A DNA stretch of 64,000 nucleotides from JARRKC01 sp037388505. GTDB taxonomy: Bacteria; Acidobacteriota; UBA6911; RPQK01; JAPXNP01. The stretch is from NCBI GenBank assembly GCA_037388505.1, contig JARRKC010000014.1:8829-72828 (forward strand), read 5' to 3'. Of the stretch, positions 16,450 through 25,996 are shown piece by piece (the first letter of the stretch is position 1; each line of letters opens with the position of its first letter). The notes under the pieces were generated by a model. It was not told where the DNA came from. It saw nothing but the letters and a program-made list of their open reading frames with translations, and did not search any database. Made by a program: the position numbers and the translations under genes.

Positions 16450-17610
16450 TCAACCGGCAGAAGCATCCAGAGCATGCCCCAAATCCGCGATCAAATCCGC
16501 CGTGGCCTCAATGCCCACTGACAGGCGGACGAGGCTGTCCCGGATTCCGAGCGATTCCCGCTCTTCGGTCGACAATGCGGAATGAGAGGTGACGGCCGGC
16601 TGGGTGATCAGTGTTTCGACGCCCCCCAGGCTCGGCGCTACCAACGGGATCGTCAGCGTAGAGAAGAACCGGTGGACCGACTCGTTGCCCCCACGAAGTT
16701 CGAAGCTCAACATCCCGCCAAAGCCCTCGAATAGAGACTTGCTGCGTTCATCCCCACAGCCTTCAAGCCCGGGATAATTGACGCGTTCCACCTGAGGATG
16801 CTTGCTGAGGAAGCGGCTGATCTCCAGCGCGCTGCGGTTCTGATGATGGACCCGGAGAACCAGCGTCTTGAGCCCTCGTTCGAGCAAGAAGCAGGCGTGC
16901 GGATCGAGGCAGCCGCCCAGGTGAAGCAATCTGCGGTTGGCCCGCGCGATGAATTCCGCCTTTCCGATCACGGCCCCGCCGACGATGTCGGTGTGTCCGT
17001 TCAGGTATTTGGTGCAACTGTGGATGACGACGTCGAATCCATGCTCGAGCGGGCGGAAATTCACGGGAGTCGCAAAGGTATTGTCGGTGACCGCCAGTAG
17101 ACCATGCTCACGACAGAACTGTGTGACTGCTCCAAGATCCGGAATCTGCATGAGCGGATTCGAGACGGTCTCCACATAGAAGAGCTTCGTCGTCGGCCGC
17201 AGCAGAGATTCCCAACTCTCCGGATCCTGGGGATTCGCGAAATCGCACGAGATTCCCCAATCCGGAAAATCTCGGACGAGTAGATCGTAGGTCCCGCCGT
17301 AGAGCGTACCCTGTGCAATCATGTGGTCACCATTCGCAACGACCGCGAGGAGCGCCGCCGAGATCGCCGCCATCCCGCTGGCCGTTACGAGCCCTGCCTC
17401 ACCCGATTCGAGGTCGGCCAGCCGGCTGTGGAGTACCCGATGATTCGGCGTGTTGTTGAGTCGGATGTACCGCAGAGCCTCATACTCGGTCTGCCCCTGG
17501 TAGAGATAGGTCGAGGATTGAAAGATCGGCAAAATGACGGCATCTCCGTAACGTTCCACGTCGCCGCCATGAATGGTTCTGGTCTGAATGTCCCGCTTCG
17601 GTTTCTCCAT
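16450..17610 (-). CDS. Cys/Met-metabolism PLP enzyme (cystathionine gamma-synthase/lyase type)
   Basis: This 386-residue trans-sulfuration-family enzyme has ASGMAAISAALLAV, the YGGTYDLL phosphate-binding region, YVETVSNPLMQIPDL, TDNTFATPVNFRPLEHG and the PLP lysine in HSCTKYLNGHTDIVGG (Lys201). It ends with the family's SVGIEATADLIADL. Sequence does not separate cystathionine gamma-synthase, gamma-lyase, methionine gamma-lyase and O-acetylhomoserine sulfhydrylase. ATG at 17610 is chosen because AGGAG is six bases upstream. A second, diverged member is at 41060-42238. It is transcribed divergently from the Smr gene. Confidence 0.9.
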   Translation of the reverse strand: MEKPKRDIQTRTIHGGDVERYGDAVILPIFQSSTYLYQGQTEYEALRYIRLNNTPNHRVLHSRLADLESGEAGLVTASGMAAISAALLAVVANGDHMIAQGTLYGGTYDLLVRDFPDWGISCDFANPQDPESWESLLRPTTKLFYVETVSNPLMQIPDLGAVTQFCREHGLLAVTDNTFATPVNFRPLEHGFDVVIHSCTKYLNGHTDIVGGAVIGKAEFIARANRRLLHLGGCLDPHACFLLERGLKTLVLRVHHQNRSALEISRFLSKHPQVERVNYPGLEGCGDERSKSLFEGFGGMLSFELRGGNESVHRFFSTLTIPLVAPSLGGVETLITQPAVTSHSALSTEERESLGIRDSLVRLSVGIEATADLIADLGHALDASAG

Positions 17611-17845
17611 CGTCAACTCCTCTTCTGCGGCTCTCCGGCACGCTCCTGTCGCATTCTGCCCTGGGCGATCTTCGCTGGAAAAGATCCTCTACGACAGATC
17701 GTCGACTCGCAATATACAACCTGGCGCGACCTCGTCCACCCCGTTTGCGGCCTTCGCGCATCTATTTCCTCCTCCCGGGCTCCCTTGCCCCCCTTCTCCG
17801 CCTCGATCATGCGGTCTGATCCGGAAAGCGCTACACTCGACGAAC

Positions 17846-18148
17846 ATGGCCCCGCGCGAGGACGACACGGATGAGTTCCCCGAGTCCCTGGAGTTTCCGA
17901 TCGACGGAATCCTCGACCTCCATACCTTTCGACCGTCTGAGGTTGCCCAGCTCGTGCCGGACTACCTGGAAGAGTGCCGCAGCCGAGGGATCCTCGAGAT
18001 CCGAATCATTCACGGCAAAGGAACCGGCCGGCTCCGGGACATGGTGAGGAGGATTCTGAGCAACCACCCCGCCGTCCTCTCCTTCCGCACCCCCTCCGAC
18101 TCCTCCGGGTGGGGCGCCACGATCGTGCGACTGAAGAGAGACCTCTGA
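17846..18148 (+). CDS. Stand-alone Smr domain protein
   Basis: About 100 residues. After an acidic N-terminus (MAPREDDTDEFPESLEFPI) comes an Smr domain with its two hallmarks: LDLHTF (the LDxH motif) and IHGKGTGRLRD (the HGxGTG motif), then RRIL and a GWGATIVRL strand. Smr domains are nucleases or nucleic-acid binders; stand-alone versions act in RNA or ribosome-linked processes in some bacteria. The frame is open far upstream, to a start at 17588, but that extension is low-complexity Ser/Pro-rich and overlaps the divergent PLP gene, so the internal ATG at 17846 is preferred. Confidence 0.85.
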   Translation: MAPREDDTDEFPESLEFPIDGILDLHTFRPSEVAQLVPDYLEECRSRGILEIRIIHGKGTGRLRDMVRRILSNHPAVLSFRTPSDSSGWGATIVRLKRDL

Positions 18149-18251
18149 GGATTTCAGACATGGAAACGTGGCTAGGATAGGCTTCTCTGGCCGGAGGCCG
18201 CGACGCCACGAGTGTTGTGCACGCTGCGCTCCGAGGGTCAGCCGATGAGAA

Positions 18252-18278
18252 CGGGAGAACCGGAGGACGGGAGAGCGG
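18252..18278. repeat. Two units of the dispersed 16-bp repeat
   Basis: CGGGAGAACCGG followed by AGGACGGGAGAGCGG is the reverse complement of the unit tandemly repeated at 2091-2170, with small changes. It lies only 26 bases from a run of the second repeat family. Confidence 0.8.
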
Positions 18279-18303
18279 GCCCTCGGAGCTGGAATACGGG
18301 AGA

Positions 18304-18370
18304 GAGTTCCGAGTTCCGAGAGTTCCGAGAGTTCCGAGAGTTCAGTGTCAGAGTTCCGAAAGTTCCGGGT
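18304..18370. repeat. GAGTTCCGA repeat run
   Basis: About seven imperfect copies of GAGTTCC or GAGTTCCGA in tandem, here mostly with a nine-base period, interrupted once by CAGTGTCA near 18343-18350. The core GTTCCGA is shared with sites at 14171, 20352, 39424, 39498 and 55675. Confidence 0.85.
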
Positions 18371-18564
18371 TGGTCCGCTCCGTCCGCTCAGTCGACTACC
18401 CCGGATCGGTCTGGCTGTTCGATCAGATGGACACGATGAACTCAGGGGTTTCGAGATCCGATTGAGTGATCTGTCACTTCGTCCGCCGCGTGCAGTCCGC
18501 GTGTCTCACCCATTTCCCGGCTCCCGGATCGCAAATTCGACCTCGGTTTGAGAAACTCTAAGGT

Positions 18565-20352
18565 ATGTCCGAAACGACCAAACCCATCGAGACCGGAGCC
18601 GAAGCCGTTGAGTGGGACCTGACTGCCCTGTTCGCACGGGCGGAAGAACTCGATCAGAGCCTCGGCGAGACTGAGGAGCGAGCGTCCCGGTTCGCCGAGC
18701 GATACCGGGGAAAGGTGAGTCAGTTGACCGCGATGGAGCTCGCCGACGCACTCGCGGAGTTCGAGTCCATACACGACGTCCTGGACCGGGCCGGGACTCA
18801 TGCCTTTCTCGACTGGTCCTCCAACACCGAAGATTCCGGCCGCGGCGCACGAATGCAGGCCGTAACCGAACGCGTGATTCAGATCAATCAGCAACTGATC
18901 TTCTTCGAACTCGAGCTGATCCACACGGCCGCCGAGAAGGGTGATGCCCTGACCGGTGACGCCGCGCTTGCGCGCTATCGGCATTACATCGAGTTGCTGG
19001 GACTGAGACAGGAACATGTCCTCAGTGAACCGGAAGAGCGGATCATCTCCCTCAAGACGCTCTCCGGCGCAGGAGCCTGGTCGAGGTTCTTCGATGAGAC
19101 TCTCGCAGCGGCGCGCTTCCCACATGACGGGAAGACCCTGACCGAACAGGAGATTCTGGCGAAGCTGTACGATCCCCAACGAGAAGTCCGCCGCCGCGCC
19201 GCCGAAGCCTTCACGAGCGGCCTCAAGAACAACCTTCGGACCCTGACCTTCGTTTTCAACACGCTTCTTGCCGAAAAGGCGTCGGACGATCGTCTGCGCC
19301 GGTTTCCCGACTGGCTCTCGAGTCGCAACCTCTCCAACGAGATCAGCGATGCCGCCGTAGAGTCGCTCATCAACAGCGTCACCGACCGCTATGATCTGTC
19401 CGAACGATACTACGCGCTCAAACGAAAGCTCCTGGGGCTGGACACCCTCTTTGACTACGACCGATACGCCCCGATGCAAGAGGTCGAAAGGCGCTACTCC
19501 TGGTCCGAGGCTCGCGATACCGTCCTGACGGCCTACCGCGATTTCTCCCCAAAGGCCGCGGACATCGCTCAAATGTTTTTCGAGAAGAGATGGATCGATG
19601 CTCCCGTTCGCCCCGGCAAACGCAGCGGTGCGTTCAGTCATCGGGGCGTTCCCCAGGTTCACCCATACATCCTGCTGAACTTCACCGGCAACACTCGGGA
19701 TGTCCAAACCTTGGCCCACGAACTGGGTCATGGTGTCCACCAGTATCTGTCCAATCCGTTGGGATCGCTGCAGGCCGGAACGCCCCTGACGACTGCCGAA
19801 ACGGCCTCCGTTTTCGGCGAAATGCTCGTCTTCGAGCGTCTGCTCAACTCCGAGTCCGATCCCCGGCAACGGCTGGCTCTGCTCATGAGCAAGATCGACG
19901 ACACGATGGCGACCGTCTTTCGACAGATCGCCATGAATCGCTTTGAGGACCGGATCCATCGGAGCCGCCGGGAAAAGGGCGAGTTGAACACCCAGCAGTT
20001 CAGCCAGTTCTGGTTCGAGACGCAAAGCGAGATGTTTCGGGAGAGCGTGACCCTGACGGATGGCTACCGGATCTGGTGGAGCTACATCCCGCACTTCGTC
20101 CATACACCGGGTTATGTGTACGCCTACGCATTCGGAGAGTTGTTGGTTCTGGCCCTGTACGCCTTGTTTCGGTCCGAACCATCCGGCTTCGTGGATCGCT
20201 ACTTGCGCTTGCTGGCTGCAGGCGGTTCAGACTGGCCCCACCACCTGCTGGAACCCATGGGCGTCGACCTGCGTGACCCGGGTTTCTGGCACCGGGGTCT
20301 CGAGGAGATCGAAAAGCTCATCGCGCAAGCCGAGGAACTCGGGGAGGATTAG
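18565..20352 (+). CDS. pepF: Oligoendopeptidase F family protein (M3)
   Basis: This zinc metallopeptidase of 595 residues degrades short peptides in the cytoplasm; no signal peptide is visible. It follows the PepF/M3B layout: an all-helical N-terminal region, a central segment, and the catalytic zinc motif in TLAHELGHGVHQYL (His385, Glu386, His389). The third ligand is expected in the helix at ETASVFGEMLVFERLL. The later FVHTPGYVYAYAFGELL segment with tyrosines is typical of M3. The stop is immediately followed by a heptad-repeat run, then the convergent aroG gene. Confidence 0.94.
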   Translation: MSETTKPIETGAEAVEWDLTALFARAEELDQSLGETEERASRFAERYRGKVSQLTAMELADALAEFESIHDVLDRAGTHAFLDWSSNTEDSGRGARMQAVTERVIQINQQLIFFELELIHTAAEKGDALTGDAALARYRHYIELLGLRQEHVLSEPEERIISLKTLSGAGAWSRFFDETLAAARFPHDGKTLTEQEILAKLYDPQREVRRRAAEAFTSGLKNNLRTLTFVFNTLLAEKASDDRLRRFPDWLSSRNLSNEISDAAVESLINSVTDRYDLSERYYALKRKLLGLDTLFDYDRYAPMQEVERRYSWSEARDTVLTAYRDFSPKAADIAQMFFEKRWIDAPVRPGKRSGAFSHRGVPQVHPYILLNFTGNTRDVQTLAHELGHGVHQYLSNPLGSLQAGTPLTTAETASVFGEMLVFERLLNSESDPRQRLALLMSKIDDTMATVFRQIAMNRFEDRIHRSRREKGELNTQQFSQFWFETQSEMFRESVTLTDGYRIWWSYIPHFVHTPGYVYAYAFGELLVLALYALFRSEPSGFVDRYLRLLAAGGSDWPHHLLEPMGVDLRDPGFWHRGLEEIEKLIAQAEELGED

Positions 20353-20389
20353 TTCCGAGTTCCGAGTTTCGGGTTCCGGAGCTCGGAAC
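20352..20389. repeat. Heptad repeat with a small hairpin after pepF
   Basis: GTTCCGA units start within three bases of the pepF stop codon: two perfect copies, then GTTTCGG, GTTCCGG. The last unit forms a hairpin with an inverted half-unit, GTTCCG (20373-20378) against CGGAAC (20384-20389), loop of five. It sits between convergent genes, so it could act as a weak terminator, but there is no T-tract. Confidence 0.75.
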
Positions 20390-20423
20390 AGTCTCACTTC
20401 GCCCCTCGCCCTTCACACTTTCT

Positions 20424-21791
20424 TCAGTGGTTGTTGTTGAAGCGCGTCATGAGGCGGGCGATCAGCATGGCCGTCTCGAGGGCCTGCTCGTAGTTCAACC
20501 GCGGATCCACGTGAGAGCGGTAGGCCCGGCTCAGATCCGCTTCCTTTAGCCCCCGAGCCCCTCCGATGCACTCGGTGACATTCTCGCCCGTGAGTTCGAA
20601 ATGGACTCCCCCGAGATAGGTCCCCATCTCTTGATGGATCCGGAAAGCCTGCTCGAGCTCTGCGAGAATCTTCTCGAAGTCCCGCGTCTTCTTTCCAGAC
20701 GCGGTCTTCTCGGTATTACCGTGCATGGGATCGCACACCCAGAGGACCAGCCGGCCGTTCCGTTCGATCGCTTCGACGAGAGGCGGCAGACCCCGCGCGA
20801 TCCCATCGACACCAAATCGATGAATCAGGGTCAGTCGGCCGGGTTCGTTGTTGGGATTCAATACCCTGGTCAGTTCGACCAGTTCCTCCGGTCCGATGGA
20901 ACCTCCGATCTTGACGCCGATCGGATTCGCGATACCGCGGAAGAAATCCACGTGAGCCCCATCCAGATTCCGAGTCCGGTTTCCGATCCACGGCATGTGG
21001 GTAGAGAGATCGTACCAACCGGGGCGGTGCGGGACGTGGCGTGTCTGAGCCTGCTCATAGTACAGATGCAGCCCCTCATGGCTGGTGTAGAAATCGACCC
21101 GTTTGAATTCATCGACGCGGCTGCCCAGGATCGTCTCGAGAAAGTGCACCGAACCGGTGATCGACTCGACGATGCGCCGGTATTCGGCAGCCTCGGGTGA
21201 GTGAGCCACGAAATCCAAATCCCAGTATTCCGGATGGTGGAGATCCGCAAAACCTCCGTCCAGGAGTCCCCGTATGAAATTCAGGGTCAATGCGGCACGT
21301 TCGTAGCCCCGCAGCATGAGTTCGGGATTCGGAATCCTGTCATCCTCGGTGAACGCATAGCGATTGATCAGGTCTCCGCGATAACTCGGGAGCTTCCGGT
21401 TCCCTTTCGACTCGAAGTGGGACGACCGCGGCTTTGCATATTGACCGGCAATCCGACCGACTCGGATCACGGGCTTTCTTCCGCCCACGACCAGGATCAG
21501 GCTCATCTGAAGAAGAATCTTCAGCTTGTTGGCGATGATGGAAGAGTTGCAGTCGTCGAAGCTCTCGGAGCAGTCTCCGCCTTGGAGCAGGAATCTGCGT
21601 CCTTGAGCAGCCTCTGCAAGCTGTGACTTGAGCGATTCCACTTCCCAGCTGGTCACCAGCGGGGGGAGCTTGGTCAGTTCCTGGACGGCCCGATCGCGTA
21701 CCGCAGGATCCGGGTACTCGGGCATTTGTGACACCGGACATTGCTGCCATGATGTCGGTGACCAAGGTTTGATTGCAGCACTGCTCGCCAC
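20424..21791 (-). CDS. aroG: 3-deoxy-7-phosphoheptulonate synthase, class II
   Basis: DAHP synthase condenses PEP and erythrose 4-phosphate, the first step of aromatic amino-acid synthesis. At 455 residues with WSPTSW near the N-terminus, QGGDCSESF, GRIAGQYAKPRSS, YRGDLINRY, DFYTSHEGLHLYYEQ, TRNLDGAHVDFFRGIANPIGVKIG and CDPMHGNT, this is the plant-like class II (AroA_II) enzyme, not the E. coli type. The start is GTG, the only start codon ahead of the conserved WSPTSW motif; there is no clear ribosome-binding site, so the start is less certain. The gene stands alone, convergent with pepF. Confidence 0.96.
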   Translation of the reverse strand: MASSAAIKPWSPTSWQQCPVSQMPEYPDPAVRDRAVQELTKLPPLVTSWEVESLKSQLAEAAQGRRFLLQGGDCSESFDDCNSSIIANKLKILLQMSLILVVGGRKPVIRVGRIAGQYAKPRSSHFESKGNRKLPSYRGDLINRYAFTEDDRIPNPELMLRGYERAALTLNFIRGLLDGGFADLHHPEYWDLDFVAHSPEAAEYRRIVESITGSVHFLETILGSRVDEFKRVDFYTSHEGLHLYYEQAQTRHVPHRPGWYDLSTHMPWIGNRTRNLDGAHVDFFRGIANPIGVKIGGSIGPEELVELTRVLNPNNEPGRLTLIHRFGVDGIARGLPPLVEAIERNGRLVLWVCDPMHGNTEKTASGKKTRDFEKILAELEQAFRIHQEMGTYLGGVHFELTGENVTECIGGARGLKEADLSRAYRSHVDPRLNYEQALETAMLIARLMTRFNNNH

Positions 21792-22100
21792 GGACTGAAG
21801 TCTACCAGAAAGGGCTCTCGGCCCGCAGGCTACATCAGAGGCTCGAGTGCCTACGCTGCGGCTTTGCGCGAGGTCGAGTCGCCGAGGCTACGCACTGCCC
21901 CCGAGCATCAACCCAAATTCGGGCTGAGACCATTTGGGCAACACGCCGGCGCGTTCAGAACTCCCAAGTGCTTCTCTTTCCGTCGGTCTAAACAAAGCCC
22001 ACAACAACGCGGCCGCGCCTCTCCCTGAACCCCAATGAGCGGCAATTTGTTCGGAAACTCGCTAACATGATTTCAAATCGAAACTTAGGGAGAAATCATT
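21792..22100. other. Intergenic region between aroG and the alcohol dehydrogenase gene
   Basis: These 309 bases separate divergent genes and should hold both promoters. I see no gene, tRNA or clear repeat. The last 60 bases are noticeably AT-richer than the rest, with a possible -10 (TAACAT, 22063-22068) but no good -35, and a strong ribosome-binding site AGGGAGA (22087-22093) seven bases before the downstream ATG. Confidence 0.5.
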
Positions 22101-23087
22101 ATGAAAGCAATGGTCCTGCACGAGGCCAAGACTCCACTTCGCCTCGAGGACGTGGAGAGACCTGAGCCTTCTTCGACTCAGGTCTTGGTGAAGGTCGAGG
22201 CTTGCGGAGTGTGCCGAACCGACCTCCATGTTGTGGATGGCGAGCTTCCCGAGCCGAAGCTGCCCCTCATCCTCGGTCACCAAATCGTGGGTACTGTCAT
22301 CTCGAGGGGAGACGAAGGCGGCGACTTCGAAAGAGGCGAGCGCGTTGGGATTCCCTGGATGGGCTGGACATGCGGCAAGTGCAAGTACTGTCGCTCCGGC
22401 CGGGAGAATCTGTGCGACCACGCCCGCTTCACCGGGTACACTCTCGATGGCGGTTATGCAGAATTCGCAGTCGCCGATCACCGCTTCTGCATTCGGATCC
22501 CCGAACAATACGAACCGGTCGCTGCCGCTCCGCTGCTGTGTGCCGGATTGATCGGATTCCGAACCTATCGCAAGGCCGGCGATGCCAAGCGGCTGGGGTT
22601 CTATGGATTTGGAGCGGCCGCCCACATCGTGGCTCAGATCGCCCTGTACGAGGGTCGTGAAATCTACGCGTTCACCCGGCCGGGCGACCGGAAGGCGCAG
22701 GAATTCGCAAAGTCAATGGGTGCCGTCTGGGCTGGTGATTCGGACAAACCGTCTCCTGAGGAACTGGATGCCGCACTGATCTTCGCCCCGGTCGGCGCGG
22801 TTGTTCCCGCCGCGTTGCGAGCCGTATCCAAAGGTGGTGCGGTGGTCTGCGGAGGAATTCATATGAGCGACATTCCCTCCTTCCCGTATTCCATTCTGTG
22901 GGGAGAGAGGCTGATCGAATCCGTGGCTAACCTGACCCGTAAGGATGGGACTGATTTCATGAAGATCGCCCCCAAGGTTCCCGTCCATGCACACACCGAG
23001 ACGTTCACCCTCGAGGAGGCAAATGTGGCCCTCGACCGTTTTCGCAGTGGTAACATCTCGGGGGCTGCGGTACTAATACCATCGTGA
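22101..23087 (+). CDS. Zinc-dependent alcohol dehydrogenase family protein
   Basis: A medium-chain dehydrogenase/reductase of 328 residues. Catalytic-zinc residues are in ACGVCRTDLHV (Cys38) and LGHQIVG (His60); the structural zinc is held by CGKCKYCRSGRENLC with four cysteines. The nucleotide-binding region is GFYGFGAAAHIVAQIA, a variant of GxGxxG. The pattern is close to the AdhP-like branch that acts on simple alcohols or aldehydes with NAD(P). The substrate is not determined. The ribosome-binding site AGGGAGA is well placed. It is followed by a secreted carboxypeptidase gene with no clear functional link. Confidence 0.92.
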   Translation: MKAMVLHEAKTPLRLEDVERPEPSSTQVLVKVEACGVCRTDLHVVDGELPEPKLPLILGHQIVGTVISRGDEGGDFERGERVGIPWMGWTCGKCKYCRSGRENLCDHARFTGYTLDGGYAEFAVADHRFCIRIPEQYEPVAAAPLLCAGLIGFRTYRKAGDAKRLGFYGFGAAAHIVAQIALYEGREIYAFTRPGDRKAQEFAKSMGAVWAGDSDKPSPEELDAALIFAPVGAVVPAALRAVSKGGAVVCGGIHMSDIPSFPYSILWGERLIESVANLTRKDGTDFMKIAPKVPVHAHTETFTLEEANVALDRFRSGNISGAAVLIPS

Positions 23088-23199
23088 ACTCCGGAGCCCG
23101 CGTGTTGGTTTCGGAGCGATGACGAAGACGGGGCACCTGCCGGCAGGCGAACCTGCCGAAGGCACTGCGAACGTTCCTGATCTATTCGAGGAAGGGCAC

Positions 23200-25857
23200 A
23201 TGAGAAAGACGATCATCCTTGCCACCGTGCTGGTTCTGCTCGAGACGCTGTCGTTCGGTCAGCGCCATGACTACTATCCGGGCGCTGACTACGATCCGGC
23301 GATCCCGACGCTCGAGGCGACTGTCGGCCATGATTGGGGAGACAAGATCTCGAGTTACGCCGACATCGAAACGTATGCCCACGTCCTCGCCGAGCACTCA
23401 CCCAAGGTCAATCTGGTGAGCTACGGCCAGACGTGGGAAGGGCGGAAACTCTACCTCCTGATTGTCTCCTCGGAGGCCAATCTCGCACGTCTGGAAGAGA
23501 TCCGACAGCGGACTCAGCAACTCGCCTATCCGGAGGGAGGAACACCTGGATTCGACAATCTGCCCTGCACCGTGTCGCTCATGTACGGGATCCACGGAAA
23601 TGAGATCTCCAGTCCCGAGGCTGGCCTCCTGACAGCGTATCACCTCGCTGCGGCGCGCAACGATTCACTCGTCAAATCGATCCTGGACAACTGTATCGTT
23701 CTCATCGATCCGATCGAGAATCCGGACGGCCGCAACCGTTTCGTCCAGTATTTCGAACAGACGAGAGGACGCTGGCCGGATGAGAATCCCGAAGCTGCGG
23801 AACGCAACGAAGTCTGGCCCGGTGGGCGCAGCAACCACTATCTCTTCGACATGAATCGGGACTGGTTTGCCCTGACCCAACCCGAGACCCGGGGAAGAGT
23901 CGCGACGTACCTCAAGTGGTTTCCCCAGGTGGTTGTGGATCTTCACGAAATGGGAGGCGACTCCACGTACTACTTCGCACCGCCGGCGGTCCCCATCAAT
24001 CCTCAGATGACCGATACCCAGCTGAACTGGCTGCGGGAGTTCGGACGGAACAACGCGCGTTGGTTCGACCGACTCGGTATCGATTACTTCACTCGCGAAG
24101 TCTATGACTCCTTCTATCCGGGTTATGGCGAAGAGTGGCCGGCATTCCAGGGTTCGGTCGGCATGACCTACGAGCAGGCTTCCGTGCGAGGGTTGGTGCT
24201 GCGAAGATCGGACGACACGGTGCTCCATTACAGCGACAGCATCGCCCATCATTTCGATTCCTCCCTGTCGACGCTTCAGACCGCTTCGCGGAATCGCGAG
24301 AAGCTGCTCCGCACGTTCGCCGAGTACCGGCGTTCGGCGATCGAACAGGGGCGCAGCGGAGAAGTCAAGGAAGTGATCTTCCCGGCCGGGGCTCATCCCG
24401 ACCGCGTCAGGGAACTGGTCAACCTTCTCCTGGATCAGGGCATCGAAGTGCGACGCACTTCCAAGTCCGTGCAACTGCCGAGAGTACGCGGTTTTCTGGA
24501 CAACACGATCGAAGAAAAGGAGTTCGCCCAAGGCACCTTCTTTGTTCCCTTCGGCCAGCCCGCCGGCAGGCTCGCACGGAATCTGCTCCTGGAATCGATA
24601 CCCATGGATGAACCCTTCCTCGCCAAACAGGAGCGCCGATACGAGCGGCGAGAACGGGCGCAGTTCTACGATGTGACAGCGTGGTCGCTGCCCCTTCTCT
24701 ACGATGTCGAATGCTTCGCCGGCATGGGCCCCTCGCCCCTCGAGGGAAGTCGCGTGACGGCGAAAATCGAGTCCGGTTCCACGGCCGCTCTCCCCACGGC
24801 CAAGCTCGCTTACGTCGTGCCCTGGGGCTCCCGCGGCGCGGCGCGCCTCCTGGCCACCCTTTTGCGCGAAGGCTATCGGGTCTACGAGTCGGACCGCGCT
24901 TTCTCCCTCGAGGGACACGACCTCCCTGCCGGATCACTGATCGTGAAGACGCACGACAATGCAGACAGTCTGCATTCGCGGATTCAGGAGATTGCGAACG
25001 ACGTCGGGGCCGAGGTGTACGCAACCGACTCGGGTTGGGTGGAAAGCGGACCCAACTTCGGGAGTGAGGACGTCCACTTCATCCACCGCCCGAAGGTCGC
25101 TCTCGCCTACAATGTGCCGACCCGCTCGAGTTCGACGGGTGCCGCACGTTACATCATCGAACAGCTCTACGACTATCCGGTGACCACGATCGAGACTGGC
25201 GAGATTCCTCGCAGCCGTCTGGATCAATACAACGTCCTCATACTTCCCGATGCCTTCGGAGCGGGTGGATATTCGGGTGCACTGGGACAGCGCGGCATCA
25301 GTCGTCTCAAAGCCTGGGTCCGGGACGGAGGCACACTGATCACCTTCGGACAGGCCAGCCGATGGCTCACGGACGAGAAAGTCGGACTGCTGGCCACGGA
25401 GCTGGAGTCCCGCAAGACTGACGAAGATTCGAAGCCGGACCAGGGCAAGGGCGACTCGGCCGATGCCGATCTCGAACAGCTCATACAACCCAAGGAAGAG
25501 GCTCCGGCAAGAGTCCCGGGTGCGTTGGTTCGGGTGCGCCTCGACCCTGAGCAATGGCAGGCCTTCGGATACGGGGACGAGATTGCGGCCCTGATCGACA
25601 GCAATCGGATCTTCACTCCCCTGAAGCTGGATAAGGGTGTCAACGTTGGTGTCTACTACCCGTCTGATCAGCTTCTCTTGAGTGGTTTTCTCTGGGAGGA
25701 TTCCCGCAACCAGCTGGGCAACAAGGCATTCCTCATGTACCAGCCGAGCGGCCGCGGTCATGTCATCGCCTTCGCTGAGGACCCCACATTCCGTGGCTTC
25801 CTGAAGGGACAGCACCTGCTCTTGATGAATGCGCTGTTCTTCGGCCCCGCACACTGA
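23200..25857 (+). CDS. Secreted M14-family zinc carboxypeptidase
   Basis: 885 residues starting from the ATG at 23200, which follows a GAGGAAGGG site and begins a signal peptide (RKTIILATVLVLLETLSFGQ). The peptidase M14 domain follows: YGQTWEGRKLYLLIVSS, IHGNEISSPEAG with zinc ligands His132 and Glu135, NPDGRNRFVQ, NRDWFALTQPETR, and VVDLHEMGGDSTYYFAPP with the third ligand. The long C-terminal half has a ThuA/GATase-like feel (GGYSGALGQRGISRLKAWVRDGGTLITFGQAS), as in other large bacterial M14 proteins. The frame is open back to 23119, but that extension lacks features. It likely digests peptides outside the inner membrane. Confidence 0.9.
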   Translation: MRKTIILATVLVLLETLSFGQRHDYYPGADYDPAIPTLEATVGHDWGDKISSYADIETYAHVLAEHSPKVNLVSYGQTWEGRKLYLLIVSSEANLARLEEIRQRTQQLAYPEGGTPGFDNLPCTVSLMYGIHGNEISSPEAGLLTAYHLAAARNDSLVKSILDNCIVLIDPIENPDGRNRFVQYFEQTRGRWPDENPEAAERNEVWPGGRSNHYLFDMNRDWFALTQPETRGRVATYLKWFPQVVVDLHEMGGDSTYYFAPPAVPINPQMTDTQLNWLREFGRNNARWFDRLGIDYFTREVYDSFYPGYGEEWPAFQGSVGMTYEQASVRGLVLRRSDDTVLHYSDSIAHHFDSSLSTLQTASRNREKLLRTFAEYRRSAIEQGRSGEVKEVIFPAGAHPDRVRELVNLLLDQGIEVRRTSKSVQLPRVRGFLDNTIEEKEFAQGTFFVPFGQPAGRLARNLLLESIPMDEPFLAKQERRYERRERAQFYDVTAWSLPLLYDVECFAGMGPSPLEGSRVTAKIESGSTAALPTAKLAYVVPWGSRGAARLLATLLREGYRVYESDRAFSLEGHDLPAGSLIVKTHDNADSLHSRIQEIANDVGAEVYATDSGWVESGPNFGSEDVHFIHRPKVALAYNVPTRSSSTGAARYIIEQLYDYPVTTIETGEIPRSRLDQYNVLILPDAFGAGGYSGALGQRGISRLKAWVRDGGTLITFGQASRWLTDEKVGLLATELESRKTDEDSKPDQGKGDSADADLEQLIQPKEEAPARVPGALVRVRLDPEQWQAFGYGDEIAALIDSNRIFTPLKLDKGVNVGVYYPSDQLLLSGFLWEDSRNQLGNKAFLMYQPSGRGHVIAFAEDPTFRGFLKGQHLLLMNALFFGPAH

Positions 25858-25892
25858 CCACGACGTCGTAATCGTCCGGTCGTTGTGCTGAA

Positions 25893-25956
25893 CATCGTGC
25901 CGCTGTGGTGCCTGCTACCCGACCGGTGTACCGGGGGCTCACCACGACGGCACGAC
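25893..25956. terminator. Inverted repeat between convergent M14 and pntB genes
   Basis: CATCGTGCCGCTGTGGTG (25893-25910) pairs imperfectly with CACCACGACGGCACGAC (25940-25956), about 15 of 17 positions, with CCGGTGTACCGG palindromic in the loop. It lies between two convergent genes, so it could be a two-way terminator. A second degenerate copy of the right arm follows at 25969-25984. No T-tract is present. Confidence 0.45.
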
Positions 25957-25996
25957 GCCTGAGGAAGACCACAACGGCACAACGGAACCACGACTG

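Larger units (their letters stand above)
18149..18564. other. Intergenic region between Smr and pepF genes, repeat-rich
   Basis: No convincing gene in 416 bases. Two different dispersed repeats lie side by side here: two units of the 16-base family (18252-18278) and a run of GAGTTCCGA units (18304-18370). The remainder holds nothing I recognise until the pepF start; the open frames here change only with the repeats. Part of the region encodes strings such as EFREFREF purely because of the repeat. Confidence 0.6.

Noticed and set aside
17588..17845. N-terminal extension of the Smr protein by 86 residues
   Set aside because: The extension is Ser/Pro-rich, overlaps the divergent PLP gene and has no ribosome-binding site.
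18304..18370. Coding repeat peptide (EFREFREF)
   Set aside because: The open frame exists only because of the tandem repeat; there is no start with a ribosome-binding site and no upstream domain.
18442..20103. 553-residue open frame on the minus strand
   Set aside because: It is antisense to pepF, which has a complete M3 domain with the zinc motif; the frame has no domain of its own.
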